From Ianthella basta (lineage: Eukaryota > Porifera > Demospongiae > Verongiida > Ianthellidae): a DNA stretch of 64,000 nt. A program made the position numbers and the translations under genes. The notes under the pieces are model-generated. The model was not told where the DNA came from. It was given only the letters and a program-made list of their open reading frames with translations, and did not search any database. The DNA lies in contig OZ025870.1 in NCBI GenBank assembly GCA_964019415.1, positions 10,994,455 through 11,058,454 of the forward strand. The letters are read 5' to 3'. Below are positions 1 to 11,262 of the stretch, piece by piece; position 1 is the stretch's first letter, and each line of letters begins with the position of its first letter.

Positions 1-454
1 TTTCTTTGTTTCTCTCACAATTTGTCATTCTGCCCAAACTGTTCTGATCCTGTCACATCTCTTTGAAGGATGAAGTTGTCCTTGTCCTCTACCTCTTTGT
101 CATTCTCCCAAGGCTTGCTTCTCACCCATTCAGAGCTAGATAGCTCAAGAGTATCTCTATCAGGCCTTTCTACTGGGGCAAATAGACTATGATGCCTTGT
201 GTTTGAAACCCATGATATTTTCTGCCAACTGTAAGCCTTGCTCTTCTGGGAAGACTTCCTGTAGGGGACCAGGAACATTCCATTTTCCCCAGATTCTTGA
301 AGGTCATCCAGGTTGAGCTTGAGGAACACTCTCCATCCCTCCCAGTTTCTTGAAGTTGCCAGATAGCTACACTTGATCTAGTGACTCTCTCCACCTGAGT
401 AAGGAAGCTCACAGAGGAAAGGGGTGTGATGAGAAGAACTGCAAAGAATGGCAT
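1..454 (-). pseudogene. 5' exon of a putative secreted protease-like gene, unit 1 (frameshifted)
   Basis: The reading starts at an ATG ending at 454 with a hydrophobic leader (MPFFAVLLITPLSS), a possible signal peptide. It is homologous to the exon at 18757-19194. Compared with that copy there is a 4-bp insertion just after the codons for SSVA, which shifts the frame. The rest of the homologous peptide (ERPDRDTLELSSSEW) continues in another frame to a stop near the window edge, where TTGTGAGAG also resembles a splice donor. The exon is head-to-head with the kinase-Kelch gene at 609. The protease assignment is indirect: it rests on the copy between units 2 and 3, where a trypsin-like fragment lies on the same strand. 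The hydrophobic stretch could instead be the pyrimidine tract of an intron. Confidence 0.4.
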
Positions 455-608
455 TCTGCGGCAGCGGGGAGAACCTCTTTCTAGCCAATCGCCCTTACTG
501 GGAAAGGTCTAGAGAGCTAGACAGACCACGTGACCCCCACCGTTCCATGTTCCATGCTGAACTCATGTGATCCTTTGTGCACGCCCAACCAACCAACTTG
601 TTGCTACC
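455..608. promoter_or_regulatory. Putative bidirectional promoter, unit 1
   Basis: This is the short gap between the divergent minus-strand exon and the kinase start. It contains a CCAAT box (AGCCAAT, about 484-490) and an E-box CACGTG at 527-532 in a GTCACGTGGTC context, which resembles MITF/TFE/USF-type sites. No TATA box is evident. The E-box block is conserved upstream of all four kinase exons. Factor identity is inference. Confidence 0.5.
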
Positions 609-3600
609 ATGGGTGATCTCTTTTCGAAGTTGTTCGCTTCTCGTCCGGATGCCCTCACGGTTGGGCCAGAGATCAGCCGAGGATCCTTCGGAGTCGTGTT
701 TCGGGGAAGTCTTGGTGTAAGGCCAGTGGCTATTAAGAAGATCCACGGACTGTTGTTGGACTACGCGAGGACCACAAGTGAGGATCTTGAATCCGTCTTG
801 ACCAACTTCCGTCGCGAGTGCGAGCTCATGGAGGCGGCTCAACACGGAAATGTCGTGCAGTTTCTGGGTGTATTTACAATTGACGGCAGCGCCGCGTTAG
901 TGATGGAGCTGATGGAGGAGACGCTGGAGCAGTTTCTTCGAAACAATCGTGGGACGCTCGTTCAAGAGAAGCAAGTTGCCATCTGCGTGCAGATCGCATC
1001 AGGTCTGCTCTTCCTTCACCAACACGAGCCACAAATCCTACATCGGGACCTAACAGCAAAGAACATACTGCTGAGTGACAGCGGCAAAGTGGTGAAGATC
1101 AGTGACCTCGGCCAGGCTAAGTTTCGTCCCCCTGATGTGCAGTACCTCACCACCAAGGCCCCAGGCTGTGTTCCATACATGCCTCCAGAGTGCTTGGTTG
1201 ACAGGCCTCGTTTCACTGAAAAGAGTGACATCTTCTCCTTTGGAGTCGTCATCCTGCAAGTGGCAACACAGCAACCTCCGTCATGTGGACTAGTCAACAT
1301 CGGTGGTAAACCAGAGGTGGATCGTCGTGAAGGAGACCTCGCCATGCTGTCTGATGCTCACCTGCTGAAGCCAATTGTCCTTAAGTGTCTGAAGGATGAT
1401 GCAACCGAGCGCCCTAGTTGCCATGAGGTGCACCTTACCTTGCTCGTGGACCCACATCTGCGCAACCCTGGAGTGAGTCCCCATATGTGATGGTGTTGTA
1501 GCTTTTGGTGTTCACTACACAATGAGTGGAGCTGTGCAAGCCTTTCTCATTTATCCAAACATGCACCTCTTTTGCTAATGCATACACGCGTTGGGTAGCT
1601 ATATAGCCATTGCTACGTGGTTGCTACGTTTATTGGTTGCCTATATATTCCCTCTAAAAATTTGTCATTCTAATTTACGTCAGTGGAAAAAATTATGCTC
1701 AAGTGTACTCTAATCGTGACGAATTTCCTGTCACTCTAATTTCCGCCATTGGCCTCTAATTTTCGTCATGAGCAGGAAGCATTCTAAATATTCGTCGGAA
1801 ATGCCTGCAATATGGCTGCGACGGCCAAGAAACAAAGCCTAGGAGCAAAGCCAACAGCACTCGCTGTTGTCTTTGTTCTTTTGGCATTGTTCCGTTCGTG
1901 TATAAGCCTTCTCGACGCTGTGTACGTCGTTCATTTTCCTTCTGGTGCGACAATGGAGTTCAGTGATCGCGAACCGTCTCCACATCCTTCTCGTTCGGAC
2001 AGTAGCTTCGCACTGCTGTTCGCCTGGTCAACGTGGAAGCAACCATTTCAGCAAGAAACGCCCATACTGAATAGCTCTCTAATGTTTCGTCTTCGCTTTA
2101 ATGTTTCGTCTGAAAACTCTGCGAGAAATATTCTATGAAATATTCGTCACCTTCGACGGTCTTCTCCATTCCAGCTCTAATTGCCTCAAAAGACAAAATT
2201 TTCACTGCACTAGGGGAGACAAATTTTTAAAGCGGACACGGTAATATGCACTGTATATACACACTATGTTTACTGCAAACATCGATGTTTGTCTGCTACT
2301 TCAAGGCATGAATCTTTAAATAATTGACATGTTGGGATATGACACTTTGTCCTTTGAATGTAGAGAGGTTGTCCTCTTTCAGAAGTTGGGATAATACATT
2401 GCATTAGTCTCGTTCCAAGACCCTTCCAAAGTGCGCGCGAACGAGCGAGGGGAGGAAGGGTCTGGTGAAATTAGACAGGTTCTCGTGACTGCTGCAGGAA
2501 TGTGGGCAGCACCAATCAGATTGCTAGTAGCAGAATATTGTGCAACTTCTCACCTCACGAACAAGTTATAATACGAGTACGTACGCCAGCAGATTCGTAG
2601 TTGAAGAAGTGAGCGCAGCCATCTCCAGAGCAGCTAAAGAGCTTGGATATAGACAGTTGAAGGGCGAGCAGTACCAGGCAGTGTCGGAGTTTGTTTGTGG
2701 CAAAGACACGACTTTGTAAGTCTGCCAACAGGCGGCGGAAAATCGCTCTGCTATGCACTGCTGCCTGCCGTTTACGATGTTCTAAGCCAGTGCGCCAGTA
2801 TTACCTTGATTGCCATCGTTGTGAGCCCTCATGTAGGATCAGGTGTCAAACTCGCGATCGAAGTGTAGGAGAAGCCGTAACTAATCACGCGCAGCATTAC
2901 GTAATCATCCATAAATTTATTCCATTGTGCCCAAACTTCCTGCCCACTTTCACCAGACCCTTCCTCCCCATGGGAAGGGTCTGGGGACGAGACTAACATT
3001 GCATGGCTTATATATATAGGTTGGGATAGTAAAGAAATTTATATTTCGCGAAGCCCTGAAAATTTTGCAAATGGCTCTCTAAATCGCTGTTTAGAGCATA
3101 GCGCGAGCGCCGTTCGTCAAATTAGAACACAGCTAGACAAATAGACCACGGCACGAAACAACACCCAGGGTGTCTACGACGTTTAGAAACATCGTTTAGA
3201 CACACGTTACCATGGCAATGGGATATATAGGCACGTTAAGGATCATTTTGACCGTTTACGAATGTCTTCGTTCCATCTAGGTAGTTGCGTTCGCGGGTAT
3301 CACGTGTCCAAGGATGTCTGGTCTGCGCTGGCAGGAGCAGTTCTCCAGCGTGAACGGGGAAAACGGAACAGCAAAGATCCTTACGTGGTGGCAGCCCAGA
3401 AAGACGGCCTGACTGTGGGACATGTTCCGCGCACCTTATCCCTGCCTTTTGCTCTGTGTTTGTTCGGTGGTGGCTTGATAGTATGCACAATTACTGGAGC
3501 GTCGATTACTCGAGCTGGCAAGTCCTTGGTAATGACGTCTACAGTCTTAAAAGTAATCTTTGATCGTCTTCTTGGCCATTCTCCACAAAGAAAATGTTTC

Positions 3601-4898
3601 TTTGCTACACACTTACCCATTTAAGGCCTTCCATATGTGCACATTGCCCTGGGAAATTGTAAGAATTTTCGTGAATTTAATTTTGCGAACCTCCACGGAT
3701 TTGCGAAATTTGCGAAAATAACGTGCCGCGAAAATTTGTACGTATATGGTATAGGGAGATAATTTGTGTAATATCATGTCCTTAATAGAAGTGTCCTTTA
3801 TTAGAGACTCCATGCACTGTACTGCATTATGTGTGATTGCAGCCTGGCTGTATACATGTACTTATTGCATTCTTGCCACGTTCATATGACTGGTGACTGG
3901 TATTACTTTCCCTTACTATATATACCTTGTAGACTTTCCAAAGTGGCCCACTGCTGCATGGTGAAGGCAGACTACATTCAGTGAAGCTACCGGATCTCCC
4001 TATCCCAACTTGCCTTGCCACAGCAGTTAAGATTGATGAGCACATCTATATCTGCGGTGGAGGCTGCAATGACATTGCAATGGAACGTCAAGTACAGGTG
4101 TACAGTATCAATCACCACACGTGGAGCACTCTACCTCCCAGCCCGCAGTATCGTAGTCAGGCTGCATCAATCAAGAGCCAGTTAGTGCTCATTGGTGGTA
4201 GAGAACCATCATCCCGTACTGCCACTAACCTAATGAGCACATGGAATGGGCAAATTTGGCATCAAGAACTACCACCTATGCCTACCAAGAGACTCCGACC
4301 CGGTGTTACTACTTACAAAAACTTAGTATTGGTCGCAGGCGGTAAGGGTGAGGATGAGCAGACCCTTCTCAGTAGCATCGCCATACTCAACATCACCACA
4401 CTCCAATGGTCATCACCAGAGGACTTCACGCTACCACGGCCAATGGGTGGATTGCGATTTACCATTTCCACTGCACACTTGTATGTTGCAAGTGATACCA
4501 TCATGTTTGATGTAGCTACCAATACAAGCACAACTACCAATACTGTGTGGCAGTTGCCACTGATTGCACTGGAGAATGGGCTAACAACTAAAGGTGATAA
4601 CGTATCACGTCATTGGACTGAAATAGCACCTACCCCTTACTACAGATCAGCGCTATTGCAAGACACAGCTCATGTTGTAGCTGTCAGTGGAAGAGATAAG
4701 TCTTACACACCAACTTCAGACGTGTTTGTGTATGACCCTAACAATAACAAGTGGTCCAAAGTGGGTCTGCTTGGTGTACCACGTGCTCGTTGTGCTGTTG
4801 TATCTCTAAGTAGCACATCTTTTATTGTGTGTGGTGGGTGCACTGACACAAGAGACCCAAACACATTTCTCACTTCTGTTGAAATTGTGCATGTGTAA
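609..4898 (+). CDS. TKL-type protein kinase-Kelch fusion, copy 1 (two exons)
   Basis: Exons are 609-1472 and 3933-4898, encoding 609 aa. The start is the ATG in ACCATGG (good Kozak), shared by all four copies. Residues 1-288 are a kinase domain: Lys43 in VAIKK, Glu70 in helix C, HRDLTAKN at 145-152, DLG (not DFG) at 166-168 and PPE at 192-194. The glycine loop reads SRGSFG, lacking the first glycine. The donor GGA|GTGAGT and acceptor TTGTAG|ACT are both phase 0, and the in-frame TAG just before the Kelch exon is part of the acceptor. The second exon encodes about six Kelch blades with GG pairs (YICGGG, VLIGGRE, VLVAGGKG, FIVCGG). No TM segment or signal peptide is visible, so it is probably cytoplasmic. 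The substrate is unknown. The intron carries transposon-like insertions not seen in the other copies. Confidence 0.85.
1652..2232. mobile_element. TIR element in intron of kinase-Kelch copy 1
   Basis: The ends match as inverted repeats: CTCTAAAAATTTGTC on the left and its near reverse complement GACAAATTTTTAAAG on the right. The interior has a 108-codon plus-strand frame (1812-2138) that I do not recognise and repeated TCTAATTTNCGTC-like words. It is absent from the same intron in copies 2-4. The boundaries are approximate. Confidence 0.4.
2404..2995. mobile_element. Non-autonomous hAT-like element with captured RecQ-like helicase fragment
   Basis: The termini TTAGTCTCG and CGAGACTA are inverted, with longer matching ends around GACCCTTCC. 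They are flanked by an 8-bp direct repeat ACATTGCA (2396-2403 and 2996-3003), the target-site length of hAT elements. The interior plus strand encodes a broken helicase segment, KELGYRQLKGEQYQAV followed in another frame by SLPTGGGKSLCYALLP, the Walker A region of RecQ-type helicases. No transposase is visible. The element is in the intron of kinase-Kelch copy 1. Confidence 0.65.
3244..3627 (+). pseudogene. HIRAN-like domain fragment in intron of copy 1
   Basis: A 120-codon open frame from ATG 3262 reads CVRGYHVSKDVW, then KDPYVVAAQKDG, VGHVPRTLSLPFALC and LIVCTITG. This resembles the HIRAN-type pattern (YHVYKDIW, DPYAVAV, GHVPR). Adjacent AT-rich sequence with repeated GCGAAAAT-like words suggests it rode in on a small transposon, but I could not place its ends. 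It is in the sense orientation within an intron and is unlikely to be expressed as such. The domain name is from memory of the pattern only. Confidence 0.4.
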
Positions 4899-6533
4899 CT
4901 CATCACTTTTACCAGTTTACTATCAGTGGTCAAGTGTTGTTTTATTAGTAGCACTAACTACAGCTGTGGTGTGTTGGACATTTTGTTCACAAATCTTATT
5001 TTACACTGTACAGAATGTGACAAATTTATAGTCCCCTCAATGTCCCACTTTATTGGTTATAATTATAAGCTGGTGTATCAGTGATTATTTTCCTTTATCC
5101 TTCCTATCTACGTACATGTATTGCATTGCTGCCACGCATGCATGCAATTATGCCACAGCATCGATATAGCTAATCATTATCTATACAGTGCAAGCCCATG
5201 AGCAGCCACCAATCGAGACTAAATTTTACCAGGCACATTTTGCAAGCCATCGCGGATATTAATCTAAGGAAGACGAGGTGCGCCAAAAAGCTGTGCATGC
5301 TGCTCAGGAGCGTGTGGTGAAAAACTTCAATTCTACCGTCCGCCATCTTGGAAATACAGAGAAACTAGAATTATCATTTTTTGAAAGGAACTTTAGTAGT
5401 AGGCACACATGCACACTGCCCATTTATACATTGTAGCATTTAAATATGGCACACATGCTGATAAATGAGAATTAATAGCTGATAATAAAATTATTACTCG
5501 TGATGAGTAATGATGGCCAAGTCATCACGAATAATTGTAGTTATTACACTAGAATTATAATTACATGATTTTCCGGACACGCTCCTATGCTCACAATACA
5601 AAAGAGGAGCATCAATCGATAGGTAACGTTGTCTGCGAACTCCTCCCACGAGAGACGACGAATCGGAACCAATTAAACGTTCCCATCCGTTTCAGGATGT
5701 GCCTTGACTCGATCAATCTAATTAAAGGGCCGGGTGTCGTGTGAGTATAAGCTGCTGCTGATTGATCGAGGAGCGCGCATTAATTGTTGATCCGCTATGC
5801 ATCTTGGATCTATATGAAAAATACATAATCATACAAGCGCATAATTATATAGGAAGCTAAAATAATAATTATAATAATTATTATATTTAAACCCTATCCT
5901 ACCCTCAATCTCCTGTGTGTCTAGCTCTAAATAGACCCAAATTGCCAAATTCTTGTAGCTCAGACGAAAGCACAACTTGCAGCGTGAGAACTGATGCATG
6001 TACATGCATGCATATTATATATACTAGCATGGCTAGTATCAAGTACGCCAATGACCGGTAGTGGAAGGGCCGGTCGATGATGTTTAAAATGGCGTATCGG
6101 CCCACGGAGAATTGACAAAGGACGTCTCGCTTTTCGGCCGCAAGGCAGCTAGGCGAACGGCACCCCACTAAGAACATGCATGGCCCCCGAGTTTATCAAC
6201 TGGCACGGAGCGTCTCGAGCCAATTCCCGGGAAGGCGCAGATTTTATGGCTGAACAAACATACATCCAAATTCTAGATCCCGTGAATTATAGTAGGATGC
6301 CACTCACAGGGACCAATAATTTTTATTGTATTTTTTATGTATTTTAATACAGCACTATTGCATTAATGCAAATTTAAATATGGTATGCATGCATGAAAAA
6401 CATAGCAATGATCGTACCCGACACAAAAAAGCAATCAAGTAATGGAATACAAAATGGGAAAATGACACAGTCATTACAAAATAAAATGACAAGTGAGTGA
6501 AATAAATATCAGCCATGCACCAATCATCAAAGC
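4899..6533. other. Convergent intergenic spacer, unit 1
   Basis: AT-rich DNA between the Kelch stop and the integrin tail exon. It should contain both 3' UTRs. Homologous spacers occur in units 2-4 (11263-12673, 22717-24146, 29796-31205). Shared landmarks are a CCCCTCAATGTCCCAC stretch and a later run of TTATTAT-rich sequence. I see no open frame conserved across the copies. Confidence 0.6.
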
Positions 6534-7054
6534 CTATGTTTCTTTAGGATTGTAGCGTTCTGAAGAAGACAATGTTTGAATAAGATCTTCAATGTTACAT
6601 TCTTGCAAGAGTGGGTCCTCGCTCTTTGCACTGTCACTATCACTGGACATGACCATGCACCAATATTGATGGTCCCCCTGCATCACGACTGCGCAGTTGC
6701 AAAGACGGACTCTTGTGCCCATCTGGTGCTATAAGGAAAGTAACAGAGGGCTTTGCTCTATGTCTCGCTTGAGGAGACTCACTTTCTTGATGGCCTGAAC
6801 TGATGGTAACTGTATCTTTGTCACCATCAGCCTCATCATCTCTGATGGAGGGTAAGAACCATGATCGCTGGATAGCCAACGTGGTGCCAACCAGACCCTG
6901 CTCCAGATAGCCTGGATACATTGGACAGTAGAAGGTCTGCCATGCAGACTTGTAAAGAGGGTTCTCCGTCTGTTGGTAGGAAAATAAGGTACTCACTGTG
7001 ATTTAATCTGTGACTATAGCAAGTCTATCCTGTATAAAACAATGCTGTCAATAT

Positions 7055-7095
<41 letters not shown>

Positions 7096-7704
7096 ACATA
7101 TTAACTCACTTCTGGGAAATTAACCCTTCTTACACTCTCTTTAAATGCCCGATACTCTCTGTAGTCCTGAGAGGCAAGTGGGAAAGGAAGGGGAAGAAAA
7201 TGATGTTGTAATGTTCACTATAGACAGGTGATTTGATCAGCAAACACTGCACTGTACGCAGATCCATCAACCAAAAACACAAGAATGTTCACTTTCATTA
7301 GTTGCATAGTAGAATTTAGAAACAACTTTATAGTTTTACGTGTGAAGTCGGAAGTCAAAGCGCCGGAAAACTTGAGCCATTCCTGGTTACAGAGAACCCC
7401 ACTTAATAGAGTTTAGTTTAAAACGTTTTTGGATAACAACTTCCAAAGCCCCCCTTAACCAATTCACTGTGAATAGTTCTGCAACCATATAGTTCAATAG
7501 GGGGTGAATGATGTATTGCATCGCTACCATAAAGGTATAAACTTCAGTACGTACAACAAATAGCACAAACAGTTCAAATCCTCACCATGAAGACAATGAT
7601 TAACTTGGCGACAATGATAGCCACAACAGCCATTATCAGCAGTCCAGCAACAATGGGCACTACCATGATCCACTGCGGAATAGACAGTGGAAGAGTGGCA
7701 CATC
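6534..7704 (-). pseudogene. Integrin beta 3'-end copy, unit 1 (TM and tail exons only)
   Basis: Three exons homologous to exons 22-24 of the full gene at 31206-55024: TM 7586-7704, membrane-proximal tail 7110-7166 and distal tail 6534-6969. The TM exon encodes [19 protein letters not shown] and the tail contains DYREYRAF and [10 protein letters not shown] (NPxY). The distal exon is 436 bp against 432 bp in the intact copies. A 4-bp insertion near the 3' part shifts the frame, so the last 40 or so residues are lost. No beta-tail or EGF exon precedes it: homology stops about 100 bp upstream and meets the kinase promoter of unit 2. Very probably a remnant. Confidence 0.8.
7056..7095. repeat. (TG)n microsatellite between tail exons, unit 1
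   Basis: About 19 TG units. The same position is occupied by longer (TG)n tracts in units 2 (13190-13366), 3 (24665-24770) and 4 (31728-31826), so the tract predates the duplications and has varied in length. Confidence 0.9.
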
Positions 7705-7805
7705 CTGTGAGCAAGGGGGAGGGGAGGGGAGGGAAGGGGAGGGGGGAGGAATTAACATGAGAATGTTCACAAGTGAAAGTATTGTATTATGATGACAATG
7801 ATGAC

Positions 7806-7919
7806 GTACCACCGAGGGCGCTTACTGGGAAGGGTCTAGAGAGCTAGACAGACCACGTGACCCCCACGTTCAACGCTGAACTCATGTGATCCATTGTGCA
7901 CGACCAACCTGTAGCTACC
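7806..7919. promoter_or_regulatory. Putative kinase promoter, unit 2
   Basis: Contains TGATGACGT (CRE-like) at the left edge, the block CGAGGGCGCTTACTGGGAA shared with units 3 and 4, and CACGTG at 7854-7859. The divergent protease-like exon present in units 1, 3 and 4 is deleted here. Integrin-flank sequence joins directly to the promoter block near 7800. Confidence 0.45.
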
Positions 7920-10900
7920 ATGGGTGATCTCTTTTCGAAGTTGTTCGCTCCTCGTCCGGATGCCCTCAAGGTTGGGCCAGAGATCAGCCGAGGATCCTTC
8001 GGAGTCGTGTTTCGGGGAAGTCTTGGTGCGAGGCCAGTGGCTATTAAGAAGATCCACGGACTGTTGTTGGACTACGCGAGGACCACAGAAGAGGATCTTG
8101 AATCCGTCTTGACCAACTTCCGTCGCGAGTGCGAGCTCATGGAGGCGGCTCAACACGGAAATGTCGTGCAGTTTCTCGGTGTATTTACAATTGACGGCAG
8201 CGCGGTGTTAGTGATGGAACTGATGGAGGAGACGTTGGAGCAGTTTCTCCGAAACAATCGCGGGACACTCGTTGAAGAGAAGCAAGTTGCCATCTGCCTG
8301 CAGATCGCATCAGGTCTGCTCTTCCTTCACCAACACGAGCCACAAATCCTGCATCGGGACCTAACTGCAAAGAACATACTGCTGAGCGACAGCGGCAAAG
8401 TGGTGAAGATCAGTGACCTCGGCCAGGCTAAGTTTCGTCCCCCTGATGTGCAGTACCTCACCACCAAGGCCCCAGGCTGTGTTCCATACATGCCTCCAGA
8501 GTGTTTGGTTGACAGGCCTCGTTTCACTGAAAAGAGTGACATCTTCTCCTTTGGAGTCGTCATCCTGCAAGTGGCAACACAGCAACCTACGTCATGTGGA
8601 CTAGTCAATATTGGTGCTATACCAGAAGTGGATCGTCGTGAAGGAGACCTCACTGTGCTGTCTGATGCTCACCCGCTGAAGCCAATTGTCCTTAAGTGTC
8701 TGAAGGATGATGCAGCCGAGCGCCCTACTTGCCATCAGGTGACACATGCCTTGCTCTTGAACTCACATCTGCACAACCCTGGAGTGAGTCCCTATATGTG
8801 ATGGTGTTTGGTATTCACTACACATGCAATGAGAGGAGCTGTGCAAGCCCAACTCATTCACCCAAACATGCACCTCTTTTGCTCATTTACGCACTCATTG
8901 TGTATAGCTATATCAAATACCATAAATATTCTAAAAATTCGTGCACTTTTTCTGCATTTCAAATCTAACCTTTTGAAATTAGGAGGCGATATGATCTTCT
9001 TTGCTGTCTTCTTGTGAAAATTAGAGCCTTCTTGTGAAATTGGAGCAGTCTCTGCCATGCCGCCATTTTTAGGAAGGCTCTGTATAGAAAATGGCCGCTG
9101 CTAGCGCTTTCTTTGTCACTGTATTGTGCGTTATTCGCAGATATCATGTGTACAAGGAGGTGTGGAATCCCGGTATTGGAGAAGCGTTAGTGTTCATCAG
9201 CCGTGGAGACAAAATTAACTAGTGCCATGCCCTTGCCGAAATTAGAGGTTTTCCCGAACTTTAGAGATGGCCAATAAATTAAATTTTAGAGCAGGTCAAG
9301 TCAAGATCGCTGAAAGTTTGCAAACTTTAGATTTTTGATTTTTTTAGAATATTTACGGTATACACTGTATACACACTATGTTTGTCTGCTACTTCAAGGC
9401 AATTACAATGGAATCTCTAAATAATGGACACGTTGTGATCGGCCACTTTGTCCTTGTATATAGAGAGGTTGTCCTCTTTCAGAGGCGGATAATGCATTGG
9501 CATGTAGGTTGGGACTGTAAATTTTGTCCCTTATATATATGTGAGCAGATTGCAGAAAATGACCCACTTCGCACAAAATGTAAACAATAGCTATGGGACA
9601 AAACAGTCATGCGGGTGATATTTCACCGAAAAACGGATTATGGCATCATTTATATCTATGGTACAGTCCCTATCTTGTGGTCAAGTTTGAATTCTATATT
9701 CCTTCTCTGAAGCTGAAACGAAGACTGCGAATTTACATGGTGGCCGTCTGGCGCAACGTATACGAACATGTCACGTAAGCGTAAAATGCTACGCACGTTA
9801 TTCAAGGCAACCAGGCCTTGCTCGAAGTCAACATACGTACACTAATCCAGCATTCCCGACTAGAGTGAAGACCTTCCCGTGCCGAGGAAAAGGCAGATAC
9901 GCTTCCCATGACAACCAACCCAACTGTCAGCCATTTGTGCCGTGACTGGAAGTCCATGTTTTTAACGTCTTTTTCGGCCAAGCACCCAGCGTAATTTCGT
10001 ATTTTAGGCAAGCGTAACTCGGGAACTAAAGCAGCTATTGAAGCACAACAAAGGGCAATAGAGAGCTCAACCACTCTGCTTTAACACGGTGTCACTAACT
10101 CAAAATTGATAATAAACTACGCAAAGTGGATCATTTTCTAAAATCCGCTCAAATATAGGGAGATAATTTGTATCATGTCCTTTATAGGGAGCGTCCTTTA
10201 TTGGATATTCCACTGTACTGCATTATGTGTGACTGCAGCCTGAATGGCTGCGCTTATTGCATTCTTGCCACGTTGATATAGTGACTGGTATATCCTTTCC
10301 CTTACTATATCTTATAGACTTTCCAAAGTGGCCCACTGCTGCATGGTGAAGGCAGACTACATTCAGTGAAGCTACCAGATCTCCCTATCCCAACTTGCTA
10401 TGCCACAGCAGTTAAGATTGATGAGCACATCTATATCTGCGGTGGATGCTGTGATGGCATTGCAATGGAACGTCAAGTACAGGTGTACAGTATCAATCAC
10501 CACACGTGGAGCACTCTACCTCCCAGCCCGCAGTATCGTAGTCAGGCTGCATCTATCAAGGGCCAGTTAGTGCTGATTGGCGGTAGAGAACCATCATTCG
10601 GTACTGTTACTAACCTGATGAGCACATGGAATGGGCAAGTTTGGCACCAAGAACTACCACCTATGCCTGCTAAACGAACCCGACCCGGTGTAACTACTTA
10701 CCAAAACCTAGTAGTGGTCGCAGGAGGGTGGGGTGAGGACGGGCAGACCCTTCTCAGTAGCATCGCCGTACTCAACATCACCACACTCCAATGGTCATCA
10801 CCAGAGGACTTCACACTACCACGGCCGATGGGTGGATTGCGATTTACCATTTCCACTGCACACTTGTATGTTGTAGCTACTGATACAGGCAAAACTACCA

Positions 10901-11262
10901 ATACTGTGTGGCAGTTGCCACTGACTGCACTGGAGAATGCGCTAACAACTGAAGGTGATAACGTATCACATCATTGGACTGAAATAGCACCTACCCCTTA
11001 CTACCACTCGGTGCTATTGCAAGACACAGCTCATGTTGTAGCTGTCGGTGGATTTGATGAGTCAGATACACCAACTTCAGATGTGCTTGTTTATGATCCT
11101 AACAATAACATGTGGACCAAAGTGGGTCAGCTTGGTGTACCACGTGCTCTTTGTGCTGTTGTATCTCTAAGTAGCACATCCTTTATTATGTGTGGTGGGC
11201 TCACTGACCCAAGAGACATCTCAAACACAATTCTCACTTCTGTTGAAATAGTGCATGTGTAA
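7920..11262 (+). CDS. TKL-type protein kinase-Kelch fusion, copy 2 (two exons)
   Basis: Exons are 7920-8783 and 10318-11262, encoding 602 aa, with the same phase-0 junction as copy 1 (GGA|GTGAGT and CTTATAG|ACT). The kinase exon is 288 codons, as in all copies. HRDLTAKN, DLG and PPE are retained and the glycine loop is again SRGSFG. The Kelch exon is seven codons shorter than copy 1: the segment after HLYVV lacks the residues encoding DTIMFDV. Other differences lie in inter-blade turns (GGFDESDT, LTDPRDISN). The 1.5-kb intron carries a 443-bp TIR element and a block shared with copy 3. It converges on the integrin 3' exons of unit 2. Confidence 0.85.
8918..9360. mobile_element. MITE in intron of copy 2
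   Basis: Terminal inverted repeats CCATAAATATTCTAAAAA and TTTTTAGAATATTTACGG are flanked by TA on both sides. The interior contains a short frame MAAASAFFVTVL...RRYHVYKEVW, which looks like another HIRAN-type fragment. The orthologous insertion is present in copy 3 (20369-20819) at the same intronic place but not in copies 1 or 4. Confidence 0.6.
9361..10317. other. Intronic block shared by kinase-Kelch copies 2 and 3
   Basis: About 0.9 kb of near-identical sequence, matching 20820-21747. Each copy has a 90-codon minus-strand frame (9802-10074 and 21244-21516) that I do not recognise. It ends at the Kelch-exon acceptor. Probably an old insertion plus intron sequence; no function is assigned. 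Confidence 0.45.

Noticed and set aside
609-620. N-terminal myristoylation of the kinase-Kelch proteins (MGDLFSK)
   Set aside because: Gly2 and Ser6 fit, but Asp at position 3 is disfavoured in the usual consensus. Not enough to claim membrane anchoring.
1812-2138. 108-codon frame in the intron of copy 1 as a host exon
   Set aside because: It lies inside a TIR-bounded insertion absent from the other three copies and has no recognisable domain.
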